Origin: DASQWP01 sp050697555
GTDB lineage: Bacteria; Actinomycetota; Thermoleophilia; Gaiellales; Gaiellaceae
NCBI GenBank assembly: GCA_050697555.1
Contig: JBOHAD010000038.1
Coordinates: forward strand, 1-23,550
Direction: 5' to 3'
Length of the DNA stretch: 23,550 bases
Below the pieces are notes generated by a model that worked only from the letters and a program-made list of their open reading frames with translations, was not told the DNA's origin and did no database searches. Positions 13,570-20,905 of this stretch are shown piece by piece (the stretch's first letter is position 1; every line of letters begins with the position of its first letter). Both the position numbers and the translations under genes were made by a program.

Positions 13570-14157
13570 ATGCGGCGGCGTCTCGGAATGATCGCGAAGG
13601 GGACGGCCGGCCTGCTCTGCGGGCTGGCCGTCCTCGGCGCTCTCGCCTACGCGGTCCTCTTCCTCGGTGGCTTCCGGCCGGTGGTCGTCTACTCCGGCTC
13701 GATGGAGCCTGAGCTCGGCGTCGGCTCGCTCGCATTCGTGAAGAGCGTCCCGGCAGACGGGATCGAGGTCGGGGACGTCATCACCTTCACCGACCCCTTC
13801 CAGGCTCGACGGCTCGTCACCCACCGCGTGGTGGAGGTCGTCGACCGGCCCGAGGGCGGCTTCGCCTACCGGACGAAGGGGGACGCAAACACGCACCGCG
13901 ACCCCTGGGCGATCGCCCTCCCCGCCGAGGCAGGCCGCACTGCGTTCGACATCCCCTACGTCGGCTACGCCCTCTGGTACGCCAAGACGCGCGAGGCCCG
14001 CACGCTCCTCATCGTGCTCGTGGCCGTTCTCGCGCTCGCCGGGCTCCTCCGGCGCATCTGGCGACCCGAGCCGTCCTCTGAGGCACCGCCGCCGGCTCAG
14101 CCGAGCCCGTCGTCCACCGAGGACACGTCCTTCTGGATCGAGGCGCTGACCCGATGA
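13570..14157 (+). CDS. sipW: SipW-type signal peptidase I
   Basis: 195-residue membrane protease that removes signal peptides of TasA-class proteins. One membrane helix at 12-34, then the extracellular catalytic domain: nucleophile S44 in YSGSMEPEL, general-base position H85 in RLVTHRVVEV (ER/SipW type, His where ordinary bacterial enzymes have Lys), and TKGDANTHRDPW (102-113) with the conserved acidic residue. A second helix (145-160) leads to a cytoplasmic Pro/Ser-rich tail of about 30 residues. The ATG overlaps nothing upstream, but its 3' end overlaps the next gene by 4 nt (ATGA), coupling it to that exported protein. Membership is clear; the substrates are inferred to be the three exported neighbours. 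Confidence 0.9.
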   Translation: MRRRLGMIAKGTAGLLCGLAVLGALAYAVLFLGGFRPVVVYSGSMEPELGVGSLAFVKSVPADGIEVGDVITFTDPFQARRLVTHRVVEVVDRPEGGFAYRTKGDANTHRDPWAIALPAEAGRTAFDIPYVGYALWYAKTREARTLLIVLVAVLALAGLLRRIWRPEPSSEAPPPAQPSPSSTEDTSFWIEALTR

Positions 14158-15554
14158 CGCGGCGCCGCGTCCTCCTTCCCTTCGCGGCGATCGCCTGCGC
14201 GGCACTGCTCGCCGCCGGCGGGAGCACGCGCATGAGCGCGGCCGCCTTCAGCTCCAACCTGACGATCGCCGGCAGCAGCGTGACCGTCGACCGGCTCGCG
14301 AACCACTTCGACGTGACTCCAGGCGCCCTCGCGAGCGGCGACGTCGACTCCCTCGACGTCGACCTCGGCCTGGTCGCTTCCCCGGGCACGATCACGGACG
14401 TCTTCACGGTCGAGAACGTGAGCGGTCAGACCCGGACCGCCACCCTTTCCTTCCAGAGTCCCGCTCAGGTCGCCTCGGTCGCCTTCGAAGCCTCCGGAAC
14501 GGCGAGCGTGACCCTCGCGCCCGGAGCCTCGAGCGCAGTCTCCGTCACGACCTCGCCGAGCGTCGCCGGGCGCGGCGCGGGCGCGCTCCGGCTCGCCCTG
14601 GGCGGCTCGGCCTGGCTCTATCGCGACTACGCCCTCGCCCTCGACGCGGCGCCGAGCGCGCCGGGCTCGCTCACCGCGACCCCCGAGGCGAACGCCCGCG
14701 TGGCGCTTTCCTGGGCCGCTTCGGCTACGACGACCAACCTCGCGGGCTACGACGTCTATCGCTCGACCGGTGGTCCGTACACGAAGCTGAACGGCTCTCC
14801 GGTCACCGGGACGACCCATACGGACGCGACCGCCGCCGAGGGCACCGCGTACACATACAAAGTGCGGGCGGTCTCGAGCGACGCCGTCGCCCTGGAGAGC
14901 CTCGACAGCCCCCTCGCCTCGGCGACGCCCGATGGGACGCCGCCGACGCTCCCGAGCGCCGTCCAGCTCGTCAACGGCGGCGGCCAGGGCAGCCAGTACG
15001 TCAATCTTGCGAACCGCGCTGCGATCTCGGTCGCCGTGACCCTGCCCGCAACCTCGCTGGGGAGCGACGTCGTCACCGTGACCCTCTCCAACGGCGCCCA
15101 GTCCGTCTCGCAGACGGCCTCCGCCACTGCCGGAGCGGGGACGGTGACGGTGAGCGGGCTCGACGCAACGACGCTCCCGGACGGAACCGTCGCGATCGAA
15201 GCGACCGTGGCCGACGCGGCCGGGAACGTCTCGGCTCCGCGCTCGAGGTCCGCCCCGAAGGACACAGTCGCGCCCGGAATGCCGACTGCGAACTACGTCG
15301 ACGAGCGCAACCAGCCCGACGGCATCACCGGGACGAGCGAGGCGAACGCGACCGTGTCCGCGTCGCAGACGGCCCCCGCGTCATCGGGGCCGTACACCGG
15401 GCCGGTGAGTGCCACGGGCTCCTACACGCTCTCGGTCGCGAACACCCGCGGGAAGAAGAACCAGCCCATCACGGTGACCTACTACGTCACCGCCACGGAC
15501 GCCGCCGGGAACACCGGCGCCGCCGCGACGCTCACGGCCGACGACACGATGTAG
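14154..15554 (+). CDS. Exported multidomain protein with fibronectin-III and Ig-like domains
   Basis: 466 residues. Signal peptide at 1-22 or so (MTRRRVLLPFAAIACAALLAAGG), followed by a TasA-like N-terminal beta region (about 28-165; VFTVENVSGQTRTATLSF, VTLAPGASSAVSV). Next comes a fibronectin type III domain (about 168-259; SLTATPEANARVALSWAAS, YDVYRSTGG, YTYKVRAVSS) and two Ig-like/bacterial-adhesin-like domains (about 262-370 and 371-463) that end VTATDAAGN-type strands. There is no C-terminal anchor, LPXTG or membrane helix, and no cysteine outside the signal region, so it would be released or bound non-covalently. Direct coupling to the SipW-type peptidase gene argues that it is handled by it. 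A matrix or adhesion role is inferred. Confidence 0.8.
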   Translation: MTRRRVLLPFAAIACAALLAAGGSTRMSAAAFSSNLTIAGSSVTVDRLANHFDVTPGALASGDVDSLDVDLGLVASPGTITDVFTVENVSGQTRTATLSFQSPAQVASVAFEASGTASVTLAPGASSAVSVTTSPSVAGRGAGALRLALGGSAWLYRDYALALDAAPSAPGSLTATPEANARVALSWAASATTTNLAGYDVYRSTGGPYTKLNGSPVTGTTHTDATAAEGTAYTYKVRAVSSDAVALESLDSPLASATPDGTPPTLPSAVQLVNGGGQGSQYVNLANRAAISVAVTLPATSLGSDVVTVTLSNGAQSVSQTASATAGAGTVTVSGLDATTLPDGTVAIEATVADAAGNVSAPRSRSAPKDTVAPGMPTANYVDERNQPDGITGTSEANATVSASQTAPASSGPYTGPVSATGSYTLSVANTRGKKNQPITVTYYVTATDAAGNTGAAATLTADDTM

Positions 15555-15562
15555 GGTCAGAC

Positions 15563-15585
15563 GGCCTCCCCCGAAGCGGGGAGCC
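15563..15585 (+). terminator. Hairpin after the Fn3 protein gene
   Basis: CTCCCC (15566-15571) pairs with GGGGAG (15578-15583) around CGAAGC, extended by a GGC/GCC pair with one bulge, starting 9 nt after the stop. No T-run. It may separate this gene from the next exported gene, or only stabilise the mRNA end. Confidence 0.4.
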
Positions 15586-15640
15586 GCGTCGGCCGCGCAC
15601 GGGGAGGGACGAACGCGCCCCGCTCGGCTTGGCTCCGTCT

Positions 15641-16102
15641 ATGGCTGCGGCCCGCCGACTGATCCTGCCTCTTGCCGTGCTCGTTGCGGCGCTCGTGGCG
15701 GTGCACCCGGTGGCGGGCGGCATCGGCGGAGATGACGGCGCACCGGCCGTGGGCGGCTCGGGAGCGGGACCTCTTCTCGACGTCTCCGAGCTTGCGCCGG
15801 GGCGCGCGGTACAGGACTCGTTCACGGCCGCCAACGTCGGCACCGCGCCGGGAACCTTCGTCCTCCAGGCCTCTGAGAGCGGCAACCGCCTCCTCGCCGA
15901 GAGGCTTCGGCTCGTGGTCGCGAGCGGCGGCCGCGTCCTCTACGCGGGAATGCTCACCCGCTTCGAAGGCGTGCCTCTCGGCGTCCTCGCTCCGGGCGAG
16001 GACCAGCCCGTCCGCGTGCGGATCGCGCTGCCCGCGTCGTCGGGCAACGATCTCCAGGGGCTCTCAGCCGACCTGGAGCTTCGCGTCGCCGCTGTCGGGT
16101 AG
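15641..16102 (+). CDS. Small exported protein, TasA-like beta domain
   Basis: 153 residues from the ATG at 15641. Signal peptide MAAARRLILPLAVLVAALVA, then a low-complexity Gly/Asp stretch (26-44) and a beta-rich domain: DSFTAANVGTAPGTFVLQAS, LRLVVASGGRVLYAGML and the closing PVRVRIALPAS...ADLELRVAAVG. This strand order (VxNxGT, then LxLxIxxxGxxxYxG, then HxhxVxhxLP) is that of the TasA-like protein at 13012, so it looks like a diverged paralogue in the same cassette. A TTG at 15629 would add four residues; neither start has a well-placed Shine-Dalgarno (GGGGAGGGA lies 31 nt before the ATG). Last gene of the SipW cassette; family assignment is from my reading of strand pattern. Confidence 0.65.
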   Translation: MAAARRLILPLAVLVAALVAVHPVAGGIGGDDGAPAVGGSGAGPLLDVSELAPGRAVQDSFTAANVGTAPGTFVLQASESGNRLLAERLRLVVASGGRVLYAGMLTRFEGVPLGVLAPGEDQPVRVRIALPASSGNDLQGLSADLELRVAAVG

Positions 16103-16153
16103 CTTGACTGTTATCTCATTTCTGCTATATAGCAAAGGTGGGATAGTCAAGCT
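16101..16153 (+). promoter_or_regulatory. AT-rich palindromic promoter region
   Basis: A -35-like TTGACT (16104-16109) and a -10-like TATATA (16126-16131) are 16 nt apart. The same stretch is an extended imperfect palindrome: outer 9-bp perfect arms 16101-16109 and 16145-16153, inner 17-nt arms 16112-16128 and 16129-16145 (13 of 17 paired), centred on GCTATATAGC. It stands out sharply from the GC-rich surroundings. The right arm would lie in the 5' leader, next to GGAGGT (16154-16159), the ribosome binding site for the ATG at 16165. Confidence 0.7.
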
Positions 16154-16164
16154 GGAGGTGCCCG

Positions 16165-17067
16165 ATGGCTGCACATGTCGAGGTGGAAGAGATCCGTACG
16201 ACGAAGAGCGAGAAGACGCTTGCTTTCGTCTTGGCGGTCTTCCTGTTCATCGGCGGGCTCTGGGCCTACGCGCGGCTCGACGACTCGGCGCGGGCTGTCG
16301 TTGCAGTCCCTGCGGCCAGCCCTTCCGATCGAGCCGAGGTCGCTCGGGCCGAGGCCGCGCGCGAGCGCCTCTTCGCCGCCACTGAGCGCGAGCGGCGCAC
16401 CCTCGAGGAGCTCACGCTTGCGCGCGAGGCGTGGCGGACGGCGCTCGATGCCGAACGGAGCGCCCCTGGGCTCGAGCGCGCGTACGAGGAGACGCAGGCT
16501 ACGCACGAGGAGGCGGAGCGAGAGCTGAGCGCGGCTCGGGCCGAGGTCGCAGGGAGAGAGCGGGCCGCGGCGGTTGCGAGCCGCCGAATCGCGCAAGCGC
16601 AGGAGCGGGCGCACGAGCGTCAGGCCCTGCTCGGCTTCCTCTTCCGCCTGGTCCTCGTCGCGGCTGCGATCTCCTCCGGCTATCTCCTGCTCGGTCGCCT
16701 CCGGCGACGGGGCTCGCGGTACCTCCCGCTCGGGCTCGCCTGGGTCTGCTTCGCGGCGGTCCTCACCCTCGTCATGGCCGGGGACTACCTCACGGACTAC
16801 GTCGACCCGCTCGACCTCGGACCCCTCGTGCTCGCGCTCGTGGGAATCGCGTTCACGCTCGCTGCGTTCGCGGCGCTCCAGCGCTACCTCGTGAAGCGGC
16901 TGGCGCCCGCCCGCGTTCGCAAGGGGGAGTGCCCGTTCTGCGGCTACCCGGCACGCGGCGGCGCTCATTGCGAGGGTTGCGGGAGGGAGGTCGTCGCCGA
17001 CTGCGCGAGCTGCGCGCGGCCGCGACGCGTCGGTACGCTCCACTGCGGCGCCTGCGGGCGCGCCTAA
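16165..17067 (+). CDS. Membrane protein with extracytoplasmic coiled coil and C-terminal double zinc ribbon
   Basis: 300 residues, family not recognised. Order: short charged N-terminus; membrane helix 18-37; a long Glu/Arg/Ala-rich helical segment (about 55-155) that should be a coiled coil; helices at about 157-177, 186-206 and 217-240; then a soluble tail with two zinc ribbons: CPFC/CEGC (C256, C259, C269, C272) and CASC/CGAC (C280, C283, C294, C297). With the first helix crossing outward, the coiled coil is probably outside and the zinc ribbons inside (four helices, even number), linking surface and cytoplasm. The start has a strong GGAGGT 5 nt upstream and follows a palindromic promoter. 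The lipoprotein gene starts 5 nt after its stop. A sensory or scaffolding role is conceivable but unproven. Confidence 0.75.
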   Translation: MAAHVEVEEIRTTKSEKTLAFVLAVFLFIGGLWAYARLDDSARAVVAVPAASPSDRAEVARAEAARERLFAATERERRTLEELTLAREAWRTALDAERSAPGLERAYEETQATHEEAERELSAARAEVAGRERAAAVASRRIAQAQERAHERQALLGFLFRLVLVAAAISSGYLLLGRLRRRGSRYLPLGLAWVCFAAVLTLVMAGDYLTDYVDPLDLGPLVLALVGIAFTLAAFAALQRYLVKRLAPARVRKGECPFCGYPARGGAHCEGCGREVVADCASCARPRRVGTLHCGACGRA

Positions 17068-17071
17068 GACG

Positions 17072-17518
17072 ATGCGAGCGATCCTCATCGGTCTGGTCAG
17101 CTCCACGGCCCTCGCGGTCGCAGCCGGGTGCGGCGGCGGCGGCGATCGTCTGAGTCGCGACGAGCTCGTCTCCGAGGCCGACGCGATCTGCGCCGACTAC
17201 GAGGCCGAGCTGGAGGGGCTCGCGGAGCCGGAGAGCCTGGCGGACTTCGAGCGGCTCGTCCAGGACGCGAAGCCGATCGTCGAGACCGGAGTCGAGGAGC
17301 TGCGGGCGCTGGAACCGCCCGAGGATCTCGAGGAGGAGTACGACGAGTGGATCTCCCGGAACGAGGAGAACGTCGAGTCGCTGGACGACCTCCAGGCGGC
17401 CGTCGCCGAGCGGGACGAGCAGCGCGTCCAGGAGGTCGTCCAGGGACTCGACCAGAACGAGCAGGAGGCCGACGAGCTGGCGGCGGAGATCGGCCTCGAG
17501 GAGTGCGCGAGCGAGTAA
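17072..17518 (+). CDS. Acidic lipoprotein of unknown function
   Basis: 148 residues. The signal peptide ends in the lipobox VAAGC with lipidation at C20, followed by GGGG. The mature protein is very acidic and helical (SRDELVSEADAICADYEAEL..., EEEYDEWISRNEENVESL, DQNEQEADELAAEIG) with a conserved-looking cysteine pair (C-terminal EECASE and the AIC at about 40), so a single extracellular disulfide is plausible. This general form, a short lipoprotein with an early EADAIC segment, is common in high-GC actinobacteria, from memory; function unknown. It starts 5 nt after the zinc-ribbon membrane protein gene and is probably co-expressed and located at the same membrane. Confidence 0.75.
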   Translation: MRAILIGLVSSTALAVAAGCGGGGDRLSRDELVSEADAICADYEAELEGLAEPESLADFERLVQDAKPIVETGVEELRALEPPEDLEEEYDEWISRNEENVESLDDLQAAVAERDEQRVQEVVQGLDQNEQEADELAAEIGLEECASE

Positions 17519-17522
17519 CGGG

Positions 17523-18293
17523 CTAACGCCCGCTGAAGCGCGGCTCGCGCTTCTCGAGGAACGCCGCCACGCCCTCGGCGAAGTCCTCGGTCTGGGTTGC
17601 CGCCGCCTGGAGCTGGGCCTCGAGCTCGAGCTGGTCCTCCAGGCGGGCCGTGAAGGCGCCTTCGAAGAGCCGCTTCGTCATGGCGATCCCCCGCGTCGGC
17701 AGACCCGCCAGCTCGGCGGCCCGCTCCTGCGCGCGGGCGAGCAGGCGCTCGGATTCGACCACTTCCGCGACGAGGCCCCACTCGAGCGCCTCCGTCGCGG
17801 AGAGCTTCCTCCCCGAGCACATCCACTCGAACGCGCGCGCGTAACCGAGGAGGCGCGGGACGAGCCACGACCCCCCCGTGTCGGGCACGAGCGCCACGTT
17901 GACGAACGCCGGGACGAACGCGGCCGTCTCGGCCGCGACTCGCAGGTCGCAGGCGCAGGCCAGCGAGAGGCCGGCGCCGGCAGCGGCTCCGTTCACGGCC
18001 GCGAGCACGGGCTTCTCGAGGCCGCGGAGGCCGAGCGCGTGCTTGTTCCAGCGGTCGCGCAGGAGTGCCGCGACGTCGCGGTCGCCGCCGCGGAGCTCGC
18101 CCAGGTCCTGGCCGACGCAGAAGCCGCGCCCGGCACCCGTCAGGACGACGGCGCGCACCTCGGCCGAGCGCGCCTCCTTCAGCGCGGCCGCAAGCGCCTC
18201 GTGCATCGCGGCGTCGAAGGCGTTCAGCTTCTCGGGCCGGTTGAGCGTGATCGTCAGGACCGCGCCCTCTCGGCTCGTCTCGACCTCGGCCAT
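17523..18293 (-). CDS. paaG: Enoyl-CoA hydratase/isomerase, PaaG-like (2-(1,2-epoxy-1,2-dihydrophenyl)acetyl-CoA isomerase)
   Basis: 256-residue crotonase-fold enzyme. PaaG converts the ring epoxide made by PaaABC(E) into an oxepin, the step before ring hydrolysis. Oxyanion-hole segments are GRGFCVGQDL (55-64) and GAAAGAGLSLACACDL; the position of the hydratase Glu is Gly/Ala-like, while D138 in ALVPDTGGSWLVPR matches the catalytic Asp of PaaG. The tail QLELEAQLQAAATQTEDFAEGVAAFLEKREPRFSGR, given here only as its pattern of QLELE...EDFxEGVxAFLEKRxPxFxGR, also fits PaaG. The ATG at 18293 is chosen because codons further upstream add sequence unlike the family. It is not in the paaABCD operon but 5 kb away on the other strand, and no PaaR-type site lies before it. 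Confidence 0.8.
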   Translation of the reverse strand: MAEVETSREGAVLTITLNRPEKLNAFDAAMHEALAAALKEARSAEVRAVVLTGAGRGFCVGQDLGELRGGDRDVAALLRDRWNKHALGLRGLEKPVLAAVNGAAAGAGLSLACACDLRVAAETAAFVPAFVNVALVPDTGGSWLVPRLLGYARAFEWMCSGRKLSATEALEWGLVAEVVESERLLARAQERAAELAGLPTRGIAMTKRLFEGAFTARLEDQLELEAQLQAAATQTEDFAEGVAAFLEKREPRFSGR

Positions 18294-18330
18294 CTCGGTA
18301 GACCTCGCTCTCGGTGCTAGCTTGGAATCG

Positions 18331-19299
18331 GTGCCGGATCTTACGTTCATAGCGAGCGGCGAGGTCTCCGACGAGGAGGCGCTCGACGCCTACTCGCGGG
18401 CCGTCGTCGCCGTCGCGGAGCGGCTCTCTCCCTCCGTCGCGAACCTGCGGGTCTCCCGCCGGGTGCGGGGAGGGCGCAGGGCGATGGGCGGCGGCAGCGG
18501 CGTCGTCATCACGCCGGACGGCTTCCTGCTCACGTCCGCCCACGTCGTCGCCGGGAGCGACGGCCGCGTGGAGGCGATCGTGGGCGGCCGCGAGATCCGG
18601 GCGGAGGTGGTCGGCGCAGACCCGCTCTCCGACCTCGCCGTCCTGCGCTCCGACGCGACCGACCTGGCGCCCGCCGAGCTCGGCGACGCCGAGACGCTCC
18701 GCGTCGGGCAGCTCGTAGTCGCCATCGGCAATCCGAACGGCTTCGACGGCTCGGTCACCGCCGGCGTCGTCTCCGCGCTCGGACGTGACCTGCGGGTGCG
18801 GGGCGGGCGCATCGTCGAGAACGTCATCCAGACGGACGCGGCGCTGAACCCGGGGAACTCCGGCGGCGCGCTCGCGGACGGGCGCGGCTGCGTGGTCGGG
18901 ATCAACACCGCCGTCGCCGGGATCGGGCTCGGGCTTGCCGTTCCCATCAACGCCACGACGCGGAAGATCGTCGGCGCGCTCATGCGCGAAGGACGCTTCC
19001 GGCGAGCGTACCTGGGCATCGCGGGCGGGTCGCGGCCGCTGCCGCCGCGCCTCGCGCGCGAGCTCGGGCGGGAGGCCTGCGTCGAGGTCGTGGAGGTGGT
19101 CGAGGGCGGGCCCGCCGCGAAGGCCGGCCTGCGCCCGGAGGATCTGATCGTCGACGTGGGCGGCAATCCGGTCGAGGGTGTGGACGACCTCCAGCGACTC
19201 ATGGCCGGGGAGCTGATCGGCGCCACGGTGACGGCGACGGCCGTCCGCAACGGGCGCGCCTTCGCGGTCGAGCTCGTCCCGGCCGAGCTCGAGGTCTGA
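18331..19299 (+). CDS. HtrA/DegP-type serine protease with one PDZ domain, no export signal
   Basis: 322 residues from a GTG at 18331. The trypsin-like domain has an intact triad: H71 in LLTSAHVVAG, D101 in PLSDLAVLR and S177 in NPGNSGGAL. One PDZ domain occupies about 226-316 (YLGIAGG..., VVEGGPAAKAGLRPEDLIVDVGGNPVEG). Unlike most HtrA proteins there is no signal peptide or membrane helix; the protein starts with a short acidic helix (SDEEALDAYSRAVVAVAERLSPSVANL). It should therefore act in the cytoplasm, unless the true start is elsewhere, but the upstream frame shows no hydrophobic segment. It is divergent from the PaaG-like gene with 37 nt between starts. A TAGCTT 8 nt before the GTG, with no Shine-Dalgarno, hints at a leaderless transcript. 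Protease quality control is the family role. Confidence 0.85.
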   Translation: MPDLTFIASGEVSDEEALDAYSRAVVAVAERLSPSVANLRVSRRVRGGRRAMGGGSGVVITPDGFLLTSAHVVAGSDGRVEAIVGGREIRAEVVGADPLSDLAVLRSDATDLAPAELGDAETLRVGQLVVAIGNPNGFDGSVTAGVVSALGRDLRVRGGRIVENVIQTDAALNPGNSGGALADGRGCVVGINTAVAGIGLGLAVPINATTRKIVGALMREGRFRRAYLGIAGGSRPLPPRLARELGREACVEVVEVVEGGPAAKAGLRPEDLIVDVGGNPVEGVDDLQRLMAGELIGATVTATAVRNGRAFAVELVPAELEV

Positions 19300-19331
19300 G
19301 CGTCTCGCGCTCGACTTCCGGCTCGCCTGTG

Positions 19332-20099
19332 TTAGCGGCCGCGGAAGTCCGGCTTCCGCTTCTCCGTGAAGGCGGTCAGGCCCTCCTTCGCGTCCTCGGA
19401 GGCGAAGGCGAGGTAGAGCGCCTTGCGCTCGAAGTCGAGGCCCGTCTCGAGGGTGGACTCGTAGGCACGGTTGACGGCTTCCTTGGCGAGTCGCTGGGCG
19501 ACCGATCCCTTCGAGGCGATCTCGCGGGCGACGCGCTTCGCCTCCTCGAGCCACGCCTCCCGCGCCACGACGCGGGCGACGAGACCGGCGCGCTCGGCCT
19601 CGTGCGCGTCGAGGAAGCGGCCGGAGAGGATCACGTCCATCGCCTTCGCCTTTCCCACGGCGCGCGTCAGCCGCTGCGTCCCGCCCGCGCCGGGGATGAT
19701 CCCGAGCCCCGTCTCCGGCTGGCCGAAACGGGCGCTCTCGGAGGCGACGATCAGGTCGCACGCCATGGCGAGCTCGCAGCCCCCTCCCAGGCAGAAGCCG
19801 GAGACGGCGGCGACGAGCGGCGTTCGTAGCCTCCGGAGTGCGTCCCACCGGTCGATCCGGCGTGCGTCGTACATGTCCATCGCGCTCGCCTGAGCCATTT
19901 CGCCGATGTCCGCTCCCGCCGCGAACGCGCGCTCCGAGCCGCCGAGGACGACGCAGCGGATCGCCTCGTTGCGGTCGAGCTCCTCGAGCGCGGCGACGAG
20001 CTCCTCCATCACCTCGTCGTTGAGCGCGTTCATGACGTCGGGCCGGTTGAGGAGCACGACCGCGATCGGCTCCTCGCGCTCGACCAGAACCAAGCTCAC
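19332..20099 (-). CDS. Enoyl-CoA hydratase
   Basis: 255 residues with a complete hydratase site: oxyanion segments AFAAGADIGEM (58-68) and CLGGGCELAMACDL (103-116), and both catalytic glutamates, E109 (GCEL) and E129 (GQPETGLGIIPGAGGTQRL). It would hydrate 2-enoyl-CoA to 3-hydroxyacyl-CoA, in fatty-acid or aromatic-acid beta-oxidation; a PaaF-type role in the phenylacetate pathway is possible but not shown. It begins with a GTG that overlaps the stop of the upstream crotonase (GTGA), so it is translationally coupled to it. Length and end (EKRKPDFRGR) are normal for the family. Last gene of the EthD-crotonase-hydratase set. Confidence 0.9.
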   Translation of the reverse strand: MSLVLVEREEPIAVVLLNRPDVMNALNDEVMEELVAALEELDRNEAIRCVVLGGSERAFAAGADIGEMAQASAMDMYDARRIDRWDALRRLRTPLVAAVSGFCLGGGCELAMACDLIVASESARFGQPETGLGIIPGAGGTQRLTRAVGKAKAMDVILSGRFLDAHEAERAGLVARVVAREAWLEEAKRVAREIASKGSVAQRLAKEAVNRAYESTLETGLDFERKALYLAFASEDAKEGLTAFTEKRKPDFRGR

Positions 20100-20905
20100 T
20101 TCTTCTCCAGGAACTTGCGAACGGCCGCCTTGGGCTCCTCCGTGGCCATGGAGAGGGCGAGCCAGTCGCGCGCGTGGTTGATCGTCTGGTGCCAGGCGAG
20201 GTCGCGCCAGAAGTTGAGGTGCTGCTTGGCGTAGCGGGTCGTCTGCGGGAGCTTGCGGGCGAGACTGTCGACGAGGCGGTCGACCTCCGCGTCGAGCTCC
20301 GCCGCAGGCACGGCGCTGTTCACGAGGCCCCACTCGGCCGCCTTCGCCGCCGGGACCTCCTCGCAGAGGAGGACGATCTCGCGCGCGCGGCGGTCGCCGA
20401 CCATGATCGTGAGCCACTGGGTGGCGCCTCCGGCCGGGACGGAGCCGTGCTCGGGGCCGACGTGGCGGATGAAAGCGTCGTCCACCATCACGGCCAGGTC
20501 GCAGGCCATCTGGAGCTCGTTGCCCCCGCCCACGCAGATGCCGTTGATGCGCGCGAGCGTCGGCTTGCCGATCTCGCGCAGGCGATCGTGGGCGTCCTTG
20601 AAGGCCCCGAACCACTTCCAGTACTCGGTCGGCTTGCCCAGATACTCCTCGCTCCACGACTTGAGGTCGGCCCCGACGCAGAAGGCGCGCCCCGCCCCGG
20701 TGAGGACGACGACCCGGACGGAGTCGTCCCACGAAGCGTCCTCGCACGCGCGCGCGAGCTCGCGCAGCATGCGGAAGTCGAAGGCGTTCAAGACGTCGGG
20801 GCGGTTGAGCGTGATCGTCGCCCGCGGCGGCGCCTTGTCGTAGATGATCCGCTCGAAGCCGAAGTCGGCGGGGTCGCGCGGCGCGGGGCGCTCGGGCTCC
20901 GTCAC
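20096..20905 (-). CDS. Crotonase-superfamily enzyme of uncertain substrate
   Basis: 269 residues from a GTG at 20905 that overlaps the stop of the EthD-like gene (GTGA). Crotonase motifs are present: AFCVGADLKSW (75-84) and ICVGGGNELQMACDL (123-137) with E130. The second acidic position falls in GPEHGSVPAGGATQWL (E152), unusual against the IPGxGGTQRL of true hydratases, and an H153 follows it. The insertion SWSEEYLGKPTEYWKWFGAF and the W/H-rich C-terminus (LNFWRDLAWHQTINHARDWL) also set it apart. These features recall ring-hydrolysing or dienoyl-CoA-type members rather than plain hydratases, but I cannot name the substrate. Coupling to EthD and a hydratase suggests a small catabolic module. 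Confidence 0.8.
   Translation of the reverse strand: MTEPERPAPRDPADFGFERIIYDKAPPRATITLNRPDVLNAFDFRMLRELARACEDASWDDSVRVVVLTGAGRAFCVGADLKSWSEEYLGKPTEYWKWFGAFKDAHDRLREIGKPTLARINGICVGGGNELQMACDLAVMVDDAFIRHVGPEHGSVPAGGATQWLTIMVGDRRAREIVLLCEEVPAAKAAEWGLVNSAVPAAELDAEVDRLVDSLARKLPQTTRYAKQHLNFWRDLAWHQTINHARDWLALSMATEEPKAAVRKFLEKK

Noticed and set aside
13012..17518. Horizontally acquired island
   Set aside because: Codon and base use in the genes look like the rest of the window and no integrase, transposase, tRNA or attachment repeat is present; only the 53-nt promoter region is AT-rich.
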